Assembly (NCBI RefSeq): GCF_016863195.1
Contig: NZ_BOOK01000029.1
Coordinates: forward strand, 62,001-126,000
Reading direction: 5' to 3'
Length of the DNA: 64,000 bases
Source: Paraplanobispora takensis
Lineage (GTDB): Bacteria; Actinomycetota; Actinomycetes; Streptosporangiales; Streptosporangiaceae
Position numbers and translations under genes: made by a program. Positions 44,517 to 52,886 of the stretch are shown here, in pieces; the first letter of the stretch is position 1, and each line of letters begins with the position of its first letter. Under the pieces are notes generated by a model. The model did not search any database, was not told where the DNA came from, and saw only the letters and a program-made list of their open reading frames with translations.

Positions 44517-45989
44517 CTAGGCGTTGAGGCCCAGCTGGTTCTCGAAGCGGCCCTCCTCCAGACGGCGCTTGACCGTCACCAGGAAGCGGGCGGCGTCGGC
44601 GCCGTCGACCAGGCGGTGGTCGTAGCTGAGCGCGAGGTACACCATCGAGCGCACGGCGATGACCTCACCCTCGGGGGTGTCCACGACGACCGGGCGCTTG
44701 ACGACCGCGCCGGTGCCCAGCATGCCGACCTGCGGCTGGTTGAGGATCGGCGTGTCGAACAGCGCGCCGCGGCTGCCGGTGTTGGTCAGCGTGAACGTGC
44801 CGCCGGTGATCTCGTCCGGGCTCACCTTGTTGGCCCGGGTGCGCTCGGCCAGGTCGGCGATCTTACGGGCGAGGCCGGCGATGTTGAGGTCGCCGGCGTT
44901 CTTGATGACCGGGACGAGCAGGCCGCGCTCGGTGTCCGTCGCGAAGCCGAGGTGCTCGGCGTCGAAGTAGGTCACCTCGTTGGTCTCGCTGTTGATCGTG
45001 GCGTTCAGCTTCGGGTGCTGCTTGAGCGCCTCGACGGTGGCCAGGGCGAAGAACGGCATGAACGAGAGCTTGACGCCCTCGCGCCGCTGGAACTCGGCCT
45101 TCGCCCGGTCGCGCAGCCGCGCGATCTTGGTGACGTCGACCTCGACCACGGTGGTGAGCTGGGCCGAGACCTGCAGCGACTCGACCATGCGCTTGGCGAT
45201 GGTCTGCCGCAGGCGGGACATCTTCTCGGTACGGCCGCGCAGGGTCGTGTCCACCTCGACCGGCTCGGGAGCCTGGGCGGCGGCGGGCTGCTCCTGGGCC
45301 GCGGCCTGCGGGGCCGGAGCCGGGGCGGCCTGCGGGGCCGGGGCGGCGGCCCGCTCGCGCTGGGCGCGCGCGGCCTCCAGCACGTCCTGCTTGCGGATGC
45401 GGCCGCCGACACCGGTGCCGTTCAGGCTGTCGAGGTCCACGTTGTGCTCGCCGGCGAGCTTGCGGACCAGCGGCGTGACGTACGGGCTCTCACCGGAGGA
45501 CGGCGCGGGCGCCGGGGCGGGGGCCGCCGGCTGTGCCGGGGCCTGCGGGGCCGGGGCCTGCGGAGCCGGGGCCTGCGCGGCCGCCTGCGGGGCGGGGGCG
45601 GCCTGCGGCGCGGGAGCCTGCGGGGCCGGGGCCTGCGGGGCGGGCTGCGGGATCGAGGAGATCGGCGCCTGCGGGGCCGGCTCCGGCTCGGGCTCCGGGG
45701 CGGCCTGCGGGGCCGGCTCGGGCTCGGCCGGGGCGGCGGCGCCCTCGGTGGCGTTCTCGTCGATCAGGGCCAGCTCGGTGCCGACCTCGACGGTCTCGTC
45801 CTCGGCGACAATGATCTTCGTGAGGATGCCCGCCGCCGGGGACGGGATCTCCGTGTCGACCTTGTCGGTGGAGACCTCGAGGAGCGGCTCGTCGGCCTCG
45901 ACGCGCTCGCCCTCCTTCTTCAGCCAGCGGGTGACGGTGCCCTCGGTGACGCTCTCGCCGAGCTGGGGCATCTGTACGGACTTCGGCAT
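44517..45989 (-). CDS. sucB: Dihydrolipoamide succinyltransferase (2-oxoacid dehydrogenase E2)
   Basis: 490 residues. Lipoyl domain 1-78 with Lys43 in STDKVDTE; an Ala/Pro/Gln-rich swinging linker ~85-165 built of APQ repeats; peripheral subunit-binding domain ~168-207 ([20 protein letters not shown]); and the catalytic domain with HxxxDG in [14 protein letters not shown]. There is one lipoyl domain. It is likely the E2 shared by 2-oxoglutarate (and perhaps pyruvate) dehydrogenase, as in mycobacteria; this sharing is inference. It follows lpd by 36 bases, suggesting an operon, and lipA/lipB are nearby. Confidence 0.92.
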   Translation of the reverse strand: MPKSVQMPQLGESVTEGTVTRWLKKEGERVEADEPLLEVSTDKVDTEIPSPAAGILTKIIVAEDETVEVGTELALIDENATEGAAAPAEPEPAPQAAPEPEPEPAPQAPISSIPQPAPQAPAPQAPAPQAAPAPQAAAQAPAPQAPAPQAPAQPAAPAPAPAPSSGESPYVTPLVRKLAGEHNVDLDSLNGTGVGGRIRKQDVLEAARAQRERAAAPAPQAAPAPAPQAAAQEQPAAAQAPEPVEVDTTLRGRTEKMSRLRQTIAKRMVESLQVSAQLTTVVEVDVTKIARLRDRAKAEFQRREGVKLSFMPFFALATVEALKQHPKLNATINSETNEVTYFDAEHLGFATDTERGLLVPVIKNAGDLNIAGLARKIADLAERTRANKVSPDEITGGTFTLTNTGSRGALFDTPILNQPQVGMLGTGAVVKRPVVVDTPEGEVIAVRSMVYLALSYDHRLVDGADAARFLVTVKRRLEEGRFENQLGLNA

Positions 45990-46025
45990 GGTGTCTTCTC
46001 TCGCGCTTTCGAGTGAGGGCTTCGG

Positions 46026-47405
46026 CTAGTTGTGGACGTGCAGCGGCTTGCCGGCCAGGACGAGCATCGCCTCGCCGATGGCCTCGGACTGGGTCGGGTG
46101 GGCGTGGATGAGCTGGGCGACCTCGGAGGGCAGGGCCTCCCAGTTGTAGATCAGCTGGCCCTCGGTGACGAGCTCGCCGATGCGGCGGCCCACCATGTGC
46201 ACGCCGAGCACCGGGCCGTTCTTCTGGGCGATGATCTTGACCGCGCCCTGGGTGCCGAGGATCTGGCTCTTGGGGTTGCCCGCCAGGTCGTAGGTCGCCT
46301 CCACGACCTCGTAGCCGCGCTCCCGGGCCTGGGCCGAGGTGATGCCGACCGAGGCGACCTCCGGGTCGGAGTAGGTGATGCGCGGGATGCCGTCGTAGTC
46401 GATCGCGGGCGGGTTGAGGCCGGCGATGTGCTCGGCCACCATGATGCCCTCGGCGAAGCCGGCGTGCGCCAGCTGCAGGGTCGGGATGAGGTCGCCGACC
46501 GCGTAGACGCCGGGGACGCTGGTCTGGCAGTGCTCGTTCACCACGACGGTGCCGCGCTCGATCGCGATGCCCGCCTCCTCGAAGCCCATGCCGGAGGAGA
46601 CGGCGCCGCGGCCGACGGCCACCAGCAGCAGCTCGGCGTCGATGGTCTTGCCGTTGGCGAGGGTGACGACCACGCCGGTGTCGGTGGTCTTGACGCCCTC
46701 GAAGAAGACGCCCAGCTCCTGCTTGATGCCGCGGCGGCGGAAGGCCCGCTCCAGCAGCTTGGAGCTGGACTCCTCCTCCAGCGGGAGCAGGTGGGGCAGG
46801 GCCTCGACGATGGTCACCTCGGCGCCGAAGGAGCGCCAGACGCTGGCGAACTCCACGCCGATGACGCCGCCGCCGAGCACGACCACCGAGGCCGGCACGC
46901 GGTCCAGCTTGAGCGCGTGCTCGCTGGTGATGATCCGCTCACCGTCGATCTCCAGGCCGGGCAGCGACCTGGGCGCCGAGCCCGTGGCCAGCACGATGTT
47001 GCGGCCCTCGTAGATCGTGTCGCCCACGGCGATGCGGTTCGGGCCCGCGAGACGGCCCTCACCCTCGATGATCGTGATGCCCTTGCTCTTGAGGAGGCCC
47101 TGCACGCCCTTCCAGGCGCGAGTGACGATCTTGTCCTTGAACGTGTGGACGGCGGGGACGTCGATGCCCTCGAAACGTGCCTTGACGCCGTAACTCGCGC
47201 TCTCCCGGGTCTCGTCGGCGACCTCCGCCGAGTGCAGGAGGGCCTTGGTGGGGATGCATCCCCGGTGCAGGCACGTACCGCCGATCTTGTCCTTCTCGAT
47301 CAGGGCGACCGTCTTGCCCAGTTCCGCCGCCCGGAGGGCGCAGGCGTAGCCGCCGCTGCCTCCGCCCAGGATGACGATGTCGTAGGGGCCGCTGCCATCA
47401 GCCAC
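46026..47405 (-). CDS. lpd: Dihydrolipoyl dehydrogenase (E3)
   Basis: 459 residues. FAD motif VILGGGSGGYACALRA; redox-active disulfide Cys45/Cys50 in GGTCLHRGCIPTK; NAD motif VVLGGGVIGVEFASVW; and the C-terminal His/Glu in HAHPTQSEA. It reoxidises dihydrolipoyl groups on SucB. GTG 47405 follows AAGGAG. It is the first gene of an lpd-sucB pair with a 36-base gap. Confidence 0.96.
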   Translation of the reverse strand: MADGSGPYDIVILGGGSGGYACALRAAELGKTVALIEKDKIGGTCLHRGCIPTKALLHSAEVADETRESASYGVKARFEGIDVPAVHTFKDKIVTRAWKGVQGLLKSKGITIIEGEGRLAGPNRIAVGDTIYEGRNIVLATGSAPRSLPGLEIDGERIITSEHALKLDRVPASVVVLGGGVIGVEFASVWRSFGAEVTIVEALPHLLPLEEESSSKLLERAFRRRGIKQELGVFFEGVKTTDTGVVVTLANGKTIDAELLLVAVGRGAVSSGMGFEEAGIAIERGTVVVNEHCQTSVPGVYAVGDLIPTLQLAHAGFAEGIMVAEHIAGLNPPAIDYDGIPRITYSDPEVASVGITSAQARERGYEVVEATYDLAGNPKSQILGTQGAVKIIAQKNGPVLGVHMVGRRIGELVTEGQLIYNWEALPSEVAQLIHAHPTQSEAIGEAMLVLAGKPLHVHN

Positions 47406-47522
47406 AGGAATGCTCCTTGTCGGATTGGTATGCCACCGAGGTCTCGCTGTCGGCCCGGCCCCGGCAACCGCATCTTTTCACTTGTCCGCGCCGCTCGTGC
47501 CCCGCTGCGCGGGGCGGATGCG

Positions 47523-47553
47523 GGCCCCGTCCGCCCAGCCTGAGGGGCGGGAC
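47523..47553 (-). terminator. pepA terminator hairpin
   Basis: GCCCCGTCCG pairs with CGGACGGGGGC with a one-base bulge, 12 bases after the pepA stop. Confidence 0.6.
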
Positions 47554-47565
47554 GGACGGGGGCGC

Positions 47566-49053
47566 TCAGCCCGCGTAACGCTCGGCGATGCCGACGAGGG
47601 TCCGGGTGATCGCACCCGTCCCGCCCTTCGGCGTGTAGCCGTGCGGCTCGCCCTTGTTGAAGGCGGGCCCGGCCATGTCGATGTGCGCCCACTTGACGCC
47701 GTCCGGCACGAACTCCCGCAGGAAGATGCCCGCGGTGAGCATGCCGCCGAACCGCTCGGGGTGCAGGTTGGCGATGTCGGCGACGGGGGAGTCGAGGCCC
47801 TTGCGCAGTTCCTCCGGCAGGGGCATGCCCCAGGCGGCCTCGCCCTGCTCGCCCGCCACCGCGACGACCTCCTCGCGCAGCGCGTCGTCGTTGGCCATGA
47901 CGCCCGCCGTACGCCAGCCGAGCGCGACGATCTGCGCGCCGGTGAGCGTGGCGATGTCGACGATCAGGTCCGGGTCGTCCTGGCCCGCCCTGGCGATGCC
48001 GTCGATCAGGACCAGGCGGCCCTCGGCGTCGGTGTCGAGCACCTCCACGGTCTTGCCCGCGAAGCTGGTGAACACGTCGGAGGGGCGCTGGGCGGTGCCG
48101 CTGGGCATGTTCTCCGCCAGGCAGAGGTAACCGACCGCGTTGACCTTCAGGCCCAGCCTGGCGATCGCGACGAGCGCGCCGAAGACCGCGCCCGCGCCGC
48201 CCATGTCCGACTTCATCCAGTCCATGGAGGTGGTCGGCTTGAGCGACAGGCCGCCCGAGTCGAAGGTGATGCCCTTGCCGACGAAGGCGACGGTCTTGGC
48301 CGCCTCCGGGTGGCTGTAGGCCAGGCGGACCAGGCGCGGCGGGTTGACCGAGCCCTGGCCGACGGCCACGATGCCGCCGTAACCGCCCTCCTTGAGGGCC
48401 GTCTCGTCGAGGACCTCGACCGACAATCCCACCTCGGTGCCGGTCTGCTCGGCGATCTCGGCGAAGCGGGACGGCCACAGGTCCGACGGCGGGGTGTTGA
48501 CGAGGTCGCGGACCAGGGAGACGGAGGCCGCGACGGTGGAGGCGCGCTCGACGGCCGCCTCGGCGCCGTCGGCCCCGCTCAGCACGGTCAGCTCGGACAC
48601 CGGGACGACCTGCTGCTCGCCGGTCCGGTACTTGGTGAAGGAGTAGGCGCCGAGCAGCCCGCCCAGGGCCAGGGCGCCGGCCTGCTCGGCGGAGGCGGCG
48701 GGCAGGGCGAGCGCCACGCGGGCGGTCCCGGCCAGGGCGCGGGTCGCGACACCCGCGGCGCGCCGGAGGGTCTCGGGGTCGTAGTCGCCCCCGGGGGCGT
48801 CGCCGAGACCGACGACGACCAGGAGCGGAGCGGTGAGGGCGCCGAAGGTCGGGACCTTGGCGATCTCGCCGGGCTTGCCCTTGACGCCCACGGCGTCGAG
48901 AGTTGCGGCCAGTCTGCCGCCGAGCGCCTCGTCGAGCCCCTCGGCGCCCGGGGCGGCCCGCAGGCCCTCCGGGCCGGTGTGGATCCCGACGACCAGCGCA
49001 TCGGTGTCGAAAGAGACGACGTTGTCACTTGGGTTCAGCCGCACAGTGGTCAC
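47566..49053 (-). CDS. pepA: Leucyl aminopeptidase (M17)
   Basis: 495 residues. The metal and catalytic segments of M17 are present: FVGKGITFDSGGLSLKP, MKSDMGGAGAVFG, and VLDTDAEGRLVLIDGI; the N-terminal domain is less conserved. It cleaves N-terminal residues from peptides in the cytoplasm as a two-metal hexamer. GTG 49053 has no ribosome site; TAGCAT lies eight bases upstream. It is divergent from the GntR gene. Confidence 0.95.
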   Translation of the reverse strand: MTTVRLNPSDNVVSFDTDALVVGIHTGPEGLRAAPGAEGLDEALGGRLAATLDAVGVKGKPGEIAKVPTFGALTAPLLVVVGLGDAPGGDYDPETLRRAAGVATRALAGTARVALALPAASAEQAGALALGGLLGAYSFTKYRTGEQQVVPVSELTVLSGADGAEAAVERASTVAASVSLVRDLVNTPPSDLWPSRFAEIAEQTGTEVGLSVEVLDETALKEGGYGGIVAVGQGSVNPPRLVRLAYSHPEAAKTVAFVGKGITFDSGGLSLKPTTSMDWMKSDMGGAGAVFGALVAIARLGLKVNAVGYLCLAENMPSGTAQRPSDVFTSFAGKTVEVLDTDAEGRLVLIDGIARAGQDDPDLIVDIATLTGAQIVALGWRTAGVMANDDALREEVVAVAGEQGEAAWGMPLPEELRKGLDSPVADIANLHPERFGGMLTAGIFLREFVPDGVKWAHIDMAGPAFNKGEPHGYTPKGGTGAITRTLVGIAERYAG

Positions 49054-49105
49054 GTAAGGAGATGCTAGTCCTCGCCGCCTCGTATACGGAAACGCGGGTT
49101 CATCC

Positions 49106-49117
49106 TACCTATAGGTA
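49106..49117. promoter_or_regulatory. Perfect 12-base palindrome between pepA and GntR gene
   Basis: TACCTATAGGTA is its own reverse complement; it lies 53 bases from the pepA start and 64 from the GntR start. Confidence 0.5.
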
Positions 49118-49159
49118 ATCCGGGAATGATGCTAATCGGATTGGCTCCATTTCTAGAAT

Positions 49160-49180
49160 GGTGCTATTGTCGATAGCACC
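49160..49180. promoter_or_regulatory. GntR operator candidate abutting the start codon
   Basis: GGTGCTAT-TGTCG-ATAGCACC, eight-base perfect arms, ending at the base before ATG 49181. CCATT-TCTAG-AATGG (49148-49162) overlaps it. Such sites fit autoregulation by YtrA-type GntR proteins. Confidence 0.65.
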
Positions 49181-49528
49181 ATGTTGCTCACTCTGGATCT
49201 GAACGACCTCCGCCCCCTGCATGAACAAGTGGCCGGGGCGATCCGTCGCGCCATCGCCGACGGCTCCTACGCGCCCGGGGACCGCCTGCCGCCCGCCCGC
49301 GATCTGGCGGGCGCGCTCGGCATCAACGCCAACACGGTGCTGCGCGCGCTGCGCGACCTGCGCGACGAGGGCCTGCTGGAGTTCCGCCGCGGTCGCGGCG
49401 TCAGCGTGCTCGGCCGTCCCGACGCCCACGCGGTGCTGGTGGAGGCGGCGCGTGAGCTGCTCGCCGAGGCCGACCGGTACGGCTACGGCCCGGAAGAAGT
49501 GATCCACATCATCAGGGAGCTCTCATGA
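49181..49528 (+). CDS. GntR-family regulator, YtrA subfamily
   Basis: 115 residues. The winged HTH covers about residues 10-78 (LHEQVAGAIRRAIADGSYAP, PPARDLAGALGINANTVLRA, EGLLEFRRGRGVSVL) with only a short helical tail, as in YtrA-type regulators, which often control ABC transporters or membrane genes. Here the downstream gene encodes a DUF1648 membrane protein. Starts overlap as ATGA at 49525, so the two are coupled. An inverted repeat sits directly upstream. The mRNA may be leaderless or very short-leadered, since no ribosome site is clear. Confidence 0.9.
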   Translation: MLLTLDLNDLRPLHEQVAGAIRRAIADGSYAPGDRLPPARDLAGALGINANTVLRALRDLRDEGLLEFRRGRGVSVLGRPDAHAVLVEAARELLAEADRYGYGPEEVIHIIRELS

Positions 49529-50634
49529 CCGCGCCCGCCCTCGACCGGAACGCCGCGGACCGGAACGCCCCCGCCTCTCGGACAGGAGGAAGCATGCCCG
49601 TCTTCTCACCCGGCCGGAACGCCCCGGGTGCGGTTGCGCCGGTCCCCTCGCGGGGCCGCGCGGTCACCGTCGCCGCCGTCTGGGGCTCGTTCGTCACCGC
49701 GGTCCTGGTCGCGGCGCCCCTGATGCTCCGCGACCGCCTGCCCGACCCGCTGGCCACCCACTGGAGCGGTGGATCCGTCCCCGACGGGAACGCGTCCTTC
49801 GGCGTCGCCCTGGTCTTCTCCGTGGCCCTGTGGGCGGTGATCTGGGCCGGGTTGCTCGGCTCCGCGCTGCACGGCGCGGTCCTGCGCGCGAGGCTGCCCC
49901 GCGTGCACTGGTGGGGCTTCCTGCTGGGCGGAGCGGTGTTCGCGCTCGGCATGCAGGCCGTCACCCTCAACGCCAATCTCGACGCCGCCACCTGGCACGA
50001 GGCGCTGCTGCCCGGGTGGCACGTCGCCGTCGTGATCGCCGCGAGCGCCGCGGCGGGCGTGCTCGCGGGCTACCTCGGCCGGGGTGAGCCGGACCGAGTC
50101 CCGGACCGGTCGTCGGCGGACAAGCCGATCATGCGGCTCCGGCCCGGGCAGCGCGCGGTCTGGGTGAGCCGGGTCTCCAACCCCTGGCTGATCGGCCTGA
50201 CCACCACGGCCCTGCTGGCGGCGATGGTCATCACCGGGCTCGCCGTGCTGGGCGTGCTGGAGGCCACCGCCGCCTGGATCGCCCTGGCCGTCTCCATCCC
50301 CATCGGGCTGATGGGGGTGGCCACGGCCACGGTCCAGACCAGGGTCGACGCGGAGGGCCTGCGCGTCGGGTTCGGGCCGTGGGGCCGGCCCGCCCGCCGT
50401 ACCCCGGCCGACGCGATCGAGTCGGCCTGGGCGGAGCGGCGCAGCCCCGCCGAGGTCGGCGGCTGGGGGATCCGCGTCGTGCCCGGCAGCGGGCGGACCA
50501 CCCTCATGCTGCGCGGCGGCGACGTCCTGGTCATCCGCCGCACCGGAGGAGGGGAGTTCGCGGTCTCCGCCGACGACGCCGAGCGCGGCGCCGCCCTGCT
50601 GAACGCCTACATCGCCGAGACCGCCGGCTCCTGA
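49525..50634 (+). CDS. DUF1648-containing membrane protein
   Basis: 369 residues. A short N-terminal tail is followed by a DUF1648 segment (MLRDRLPDPLATHWSGGSVP), five or so hydrophobic segments, and a C-terminal ~100-residue soluble part (GWGIRVVPGSGRTTLMLRGG). The gene overlaps the GntR gene by four bases (ATGA). The pair is a known arrangement in actinobacteria, but the function is unknown. The last codons and stop are repeated downstream (50599-50700). Confidence 0.85.
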   Translation: MTAPALDRNAADRNAPASRTGGSMPVFSPGRNAPGAVAPVPSRGRAVTVAAVWGSFVTAVLVAAPLMLRDRLPDPLATHWSGGSVPDGNASFGVALVFSVALWAVIWAGLLGSALHGAVLRARLPRVHWWGFLLGGAVFALGMQAVTLNANLDAATWHEALLPGWHVAVVIAASAAAGVLAGYLGRGEPDRVPDRSSADKPIMRLRPGQRAVWVSRVSNPWLIGLTTTALLAAMVITGLAVLGVLEATAAWIALAVSIPIGLMGVATATVQTRVDAEGLRVGFGPWGRPARRTPADAIESAWAERRSPAEVGGWGIRVVPGSGRTTLMLRGGDVLVIRRTGGGEFAVSADDAERGAALLNAYIAETAGS

Positions 50635-50700
50635 ACGCCTGCCGCCGAGACCGCCGGCCCCTGAACGTCTACCGCGGAGACCCCGGCTCCTGAACGTCTA
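50599..50700 (+). repeat. Post-stop tandem repeat: three degenerate copies of the gene's own 3' end
   Basis: Units start CTGAACG at 50599, 50631, 50661 and 50690 (period 32, 30, 29). The first unit is coding (ends ETAGS stop) and the next copies keep GAGACCSCCGGCYCCTGA-like endings, out of frame. Confidence 0.8.
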
Positions 50701-50799
50701 CGCCGCCGGGGCCGGCGACCTCCGACCCGCCTCCCCGTGCTCCGCCGCCCCGTCCCGACCGGGGAGGCCGGTTCCCCGTGCCCGAAGGAAGGTGCCCTC

Positions 50800-51723
50800 G
50801 TGCCACGCCGTTCCCCGGACCTCCGGTTGTTCCTGCTCGTCGCGTTCGGCCTGTCCTGGCTGCTCGCGCTCCCTTTCTGGGTGGGGGAGGTCGCCCTCGG
50901 CTCCCCGCCCGCCGCCGCGATCAGTGTGGCGATCATGTTCACCCCGGCGCTCGGGGTGCTGGCCGTGTGGCTGTACGGCAGGCGGCGCGGGCTTCCCGGC
51001 ACGGCCCGGCGCGAGTGGGCCGCGCGGACCGGCCTGACCCTGGGGGAGAACAGGAGGCGCACGATCGCCCTATTCGCGCTCGCCTGGTTCGGCACCCCGC
51101 TGCTGACCGTCGCGGCGATCGCGCTCAGCGCCGCCCTCGGGCTGCTCACGCTGGACCTCGCCGGGCTCGGCCTGTACCGGCAGACCCTCGCGCAGGCCAC
51201 CCCCGGGCAGGAGATCCCGGTCGACCCGGCGGTCCTGGCCGCGGTACAGGCCGTCTCGGCGGTGACGGTCGCCCCGCTGATCAACTCGATCGCCGCGTTC
51301 GGCGAGGAGTGGGGCTGGCGGGGCTGGCTGCTGCCGCGCCTGATGCCGCTGGGCACCGCGCGGGCGCTGCTGCTGTCCGGGGTGATCTGGGGCGCCTGGC
51401 ACGCCCCGCTGACCCTGCGCGGCTACAACTACCCCGAGCTCGGGGCCTGGGCCGCGCCGATGTTCGTCGTCTTCTGCGTCGCCTACGGGACGCTGCTCGG
51501 CTGGTTCAGGCTCCGCACCGGCAGCGTCTGGCCCGCGGTCGTCGGCCACGGCGCGCTGAACGCCTCGGCGGGTCTGCCCCTGCTGCTGGGCGACGCCGCC
51601 GCCCCGCCGAACCTCGCGGTCGCCGGGATCACCGGGCTGGTCGGCTCGGCCATGCTGGCGGTGATCTCCGCGGTGCTGTTCGCCCGCCGGCCGGTACGGT
51701 CGTCCGCCCCGGTCACCACCTGA
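50800..51723 (+). CDS. CPBP-family intramembrane metalloprotease (Abi)
   Basis: 307 residues with about eight hydrophobic segments. CPBP motifs: EExxxR as GEEWGWRGWLLPRL, FxxxH-like GAWHAPLTLRG, and a late GHGALNAS. Such proteases cut membrane substrates; relatives process CaaX-like proteins or act in bacteriocin immunity. GTG 50800 is preceded by AAGGAAGG. It follows the DUF1648 gene by 165 bases of repeats, so co-transcription is possible. Confidence 0.86.
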   Translation: MPRRSPDLRLFLLVAFGLSWLLALPFWVGEVALGSPPAAAISVAIMFTPALGVLAVWLYGRRRGLPGTARREWAARTGLTLGENRRRTIALFALAWFGTPLLTVAAIALSAALGLLTLDLAGLGLYRQTLAQATPGQEIPVDPAVLAAVQAVSAVTVAPLINSIAAFGEEWGWRGWLLPRLMPLGTARALLLSGVIWGAWHAPLTLRGYNYPELGAWAAPMFVVFCVAYGTLLGWFRLRTGSVWPAVVGHGALNASAGLPLLLGDAAAPPNLAVAGITGLVGSAMLAVISAVLFARRPVRSSAPVTT

Positions 51724-51786
51724 CCGGGGAGAGTCCTCGGCCGCGCCGCCACGGGCTCCCGTCTCGCGGGGTCTGGCGGCGGCGCG

Positions 51787-52665
51787 TCACCATACCGCCG
51801 CGCAGACCACCAGCGCGGCGGCGGTGGCGGTCTCGACGAGCGCGCCGAGCACGTCCCCGGTGATCCCGCCCAGCCGCCGCACCGCCCTGCGCCGCAGCGC
51901 CCAGGCCGCCGGCAGGCCCGCGACCACCGCCGCCGCGGGCAGTGCGCCGAGGGCCCCCGGGCGGAACGCGGAGGCCAGGACGGCCACGCCCGCGAGCGAG
52001 AGCACGGTGGCGGCCAGCGCGGGGCCGCGCCGTACGGTGCCCGCCACCATGGAGCCGAGCCCGCCGGGCCGGGCGGCGGGCACGTGCTCGCGGCAGGCCC
52101 AGGTGAGCGCCAGCCGTCCGGCGACGCAGGCCGTCACCAGCGCGGGCGGCCCGGCTCCCGCCGTCACCGCCTCGGTCAGCGCCGCCACCTGGACCAGCAG
52201 AGTGAGGACGAGCGTCACGACGCCGAACGGGCCGATGTCGGAGCGCTTCATGATGTCCAGGGCCCGGTCCGCGGGCTTGCCGCTGCCCAGCCCGTCGGCC
52301 AGGTCGGCCAGCCCGTCCAGGTGCAGCGCCCGGGTGAGCAGTGCGAGCGTGCCCACGGCCAGCGCCGAGGCGAGCAGCGGGGAGATCCCCAGCCACAGCG
52401 CGGCCACCAGCACGGCCGTGGCGGCCACCCCGAGCGCCGCCCCCACCAGCGGGGCGAGCACCATCGCCCGGCCTCCGGCCCGGCGGTCGACCACGCCCGG
52501 CCGTACCGGGAAGACGGTCAGCGTACCGACCGCCAGCCGGAACCCGTCGGCGAGCGTGGACGGCCGCCCGGGAGCGTCCGGTCCCGGGGAGTCCGCGGGC
52601 CCGTTCCCTGTGGCGTCCGGGCCGTCCGGGTCCTGGGAACCCTCCGGGGGCGGTGTCTCGGGCAC
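51787..52665 (-). CDS. cobS: Adenosylcobinamide-GDP ribazoletransferase
   Basis: 292 residues, polytopic. The CobS signature HLDGLADLADGLGSG lies after the first helices, followed by RALDIMKRSDIGPFGVV. It joins alpha-ribazole to adenosylcobinamide-GDP at the membrane. I chose GTG 52665; TACGAT lies eight bases upstream, fitting a leaderless transcript; the first ~40 residues are Pro/Asp/Gly-rich and not conserved. It lies downstream of the cobU-type gene on the same strand. Confidence 0.9.
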   Translation of the reverse strand: MPETPPPEGSQDPDGPDATGNGPADSPGPDAPGRPSTLADGFRLAVGTLTVFPVRPGVVDRRAGGRAMVLAPLVGAALGVAATAVLVAALWLGISPLLASALAVGTLALLTRALHLDGLADLADGLGSGKPADRALDIMKRSDIGPFGVVTLVLTLLVQVAALTEAVTAGAGPPALVTACVAGRLALTWACREHVPAARPGGLGSMVAGTVRRGPALAATVLSLAGVAVLASAFRPGALGALPAAAVVAGLPAAWALRRRAVRRLGGITGDVLGALVETATAAALVVCAAVW

Positions 52666-52740
52666 AAGCGGTGATCGTAGCGCCGGTCCCGCCGGGGGAG
52701 CCGGGCAGGTACGGGGCGCGCCGAGGGGGAGCGGTCGCCG

Positions 52741-52805
52741 GGGCCCGACGGGACCGGGCCGGCAGGGAGGAGGTGGCCGAGGGCCGGACGGGACCGGGCC
52801 GGCAG
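52741..52805. repeat. Tandem repeat between cobU and cobS
   Basis: Two copies around GACGGGACCGGGCCGGCAGGG, period about 37-38, in the gap after the cobU stop. Confidence 0.5.
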
Positions 52806-52825
52806 GGGAGAGCCGGCCGGGGGGC

Positions 52826-52886
52826 GGGTCGGATCGGGAGGGGGAGGAGGCGAGGGGCGGGGTCAGATCGGGAGGGGGAGGAGGCG
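52826..52886 (-). repeat. Post-stop copy of the cobU 3' end
   Basis: A 27-base segment containing the terminal codons and stop (52860-52886) recurs at 52826-52852 with one mismatch, period 34. In the copy the stop TGA becomes CGA. Confidence 0.75.

Noticed and set aside
44530-45700. Ala/Pro/Gln repeats, considered a separate repeat element
   Set aside because: They are the normal flexible linker of the E2 protein.
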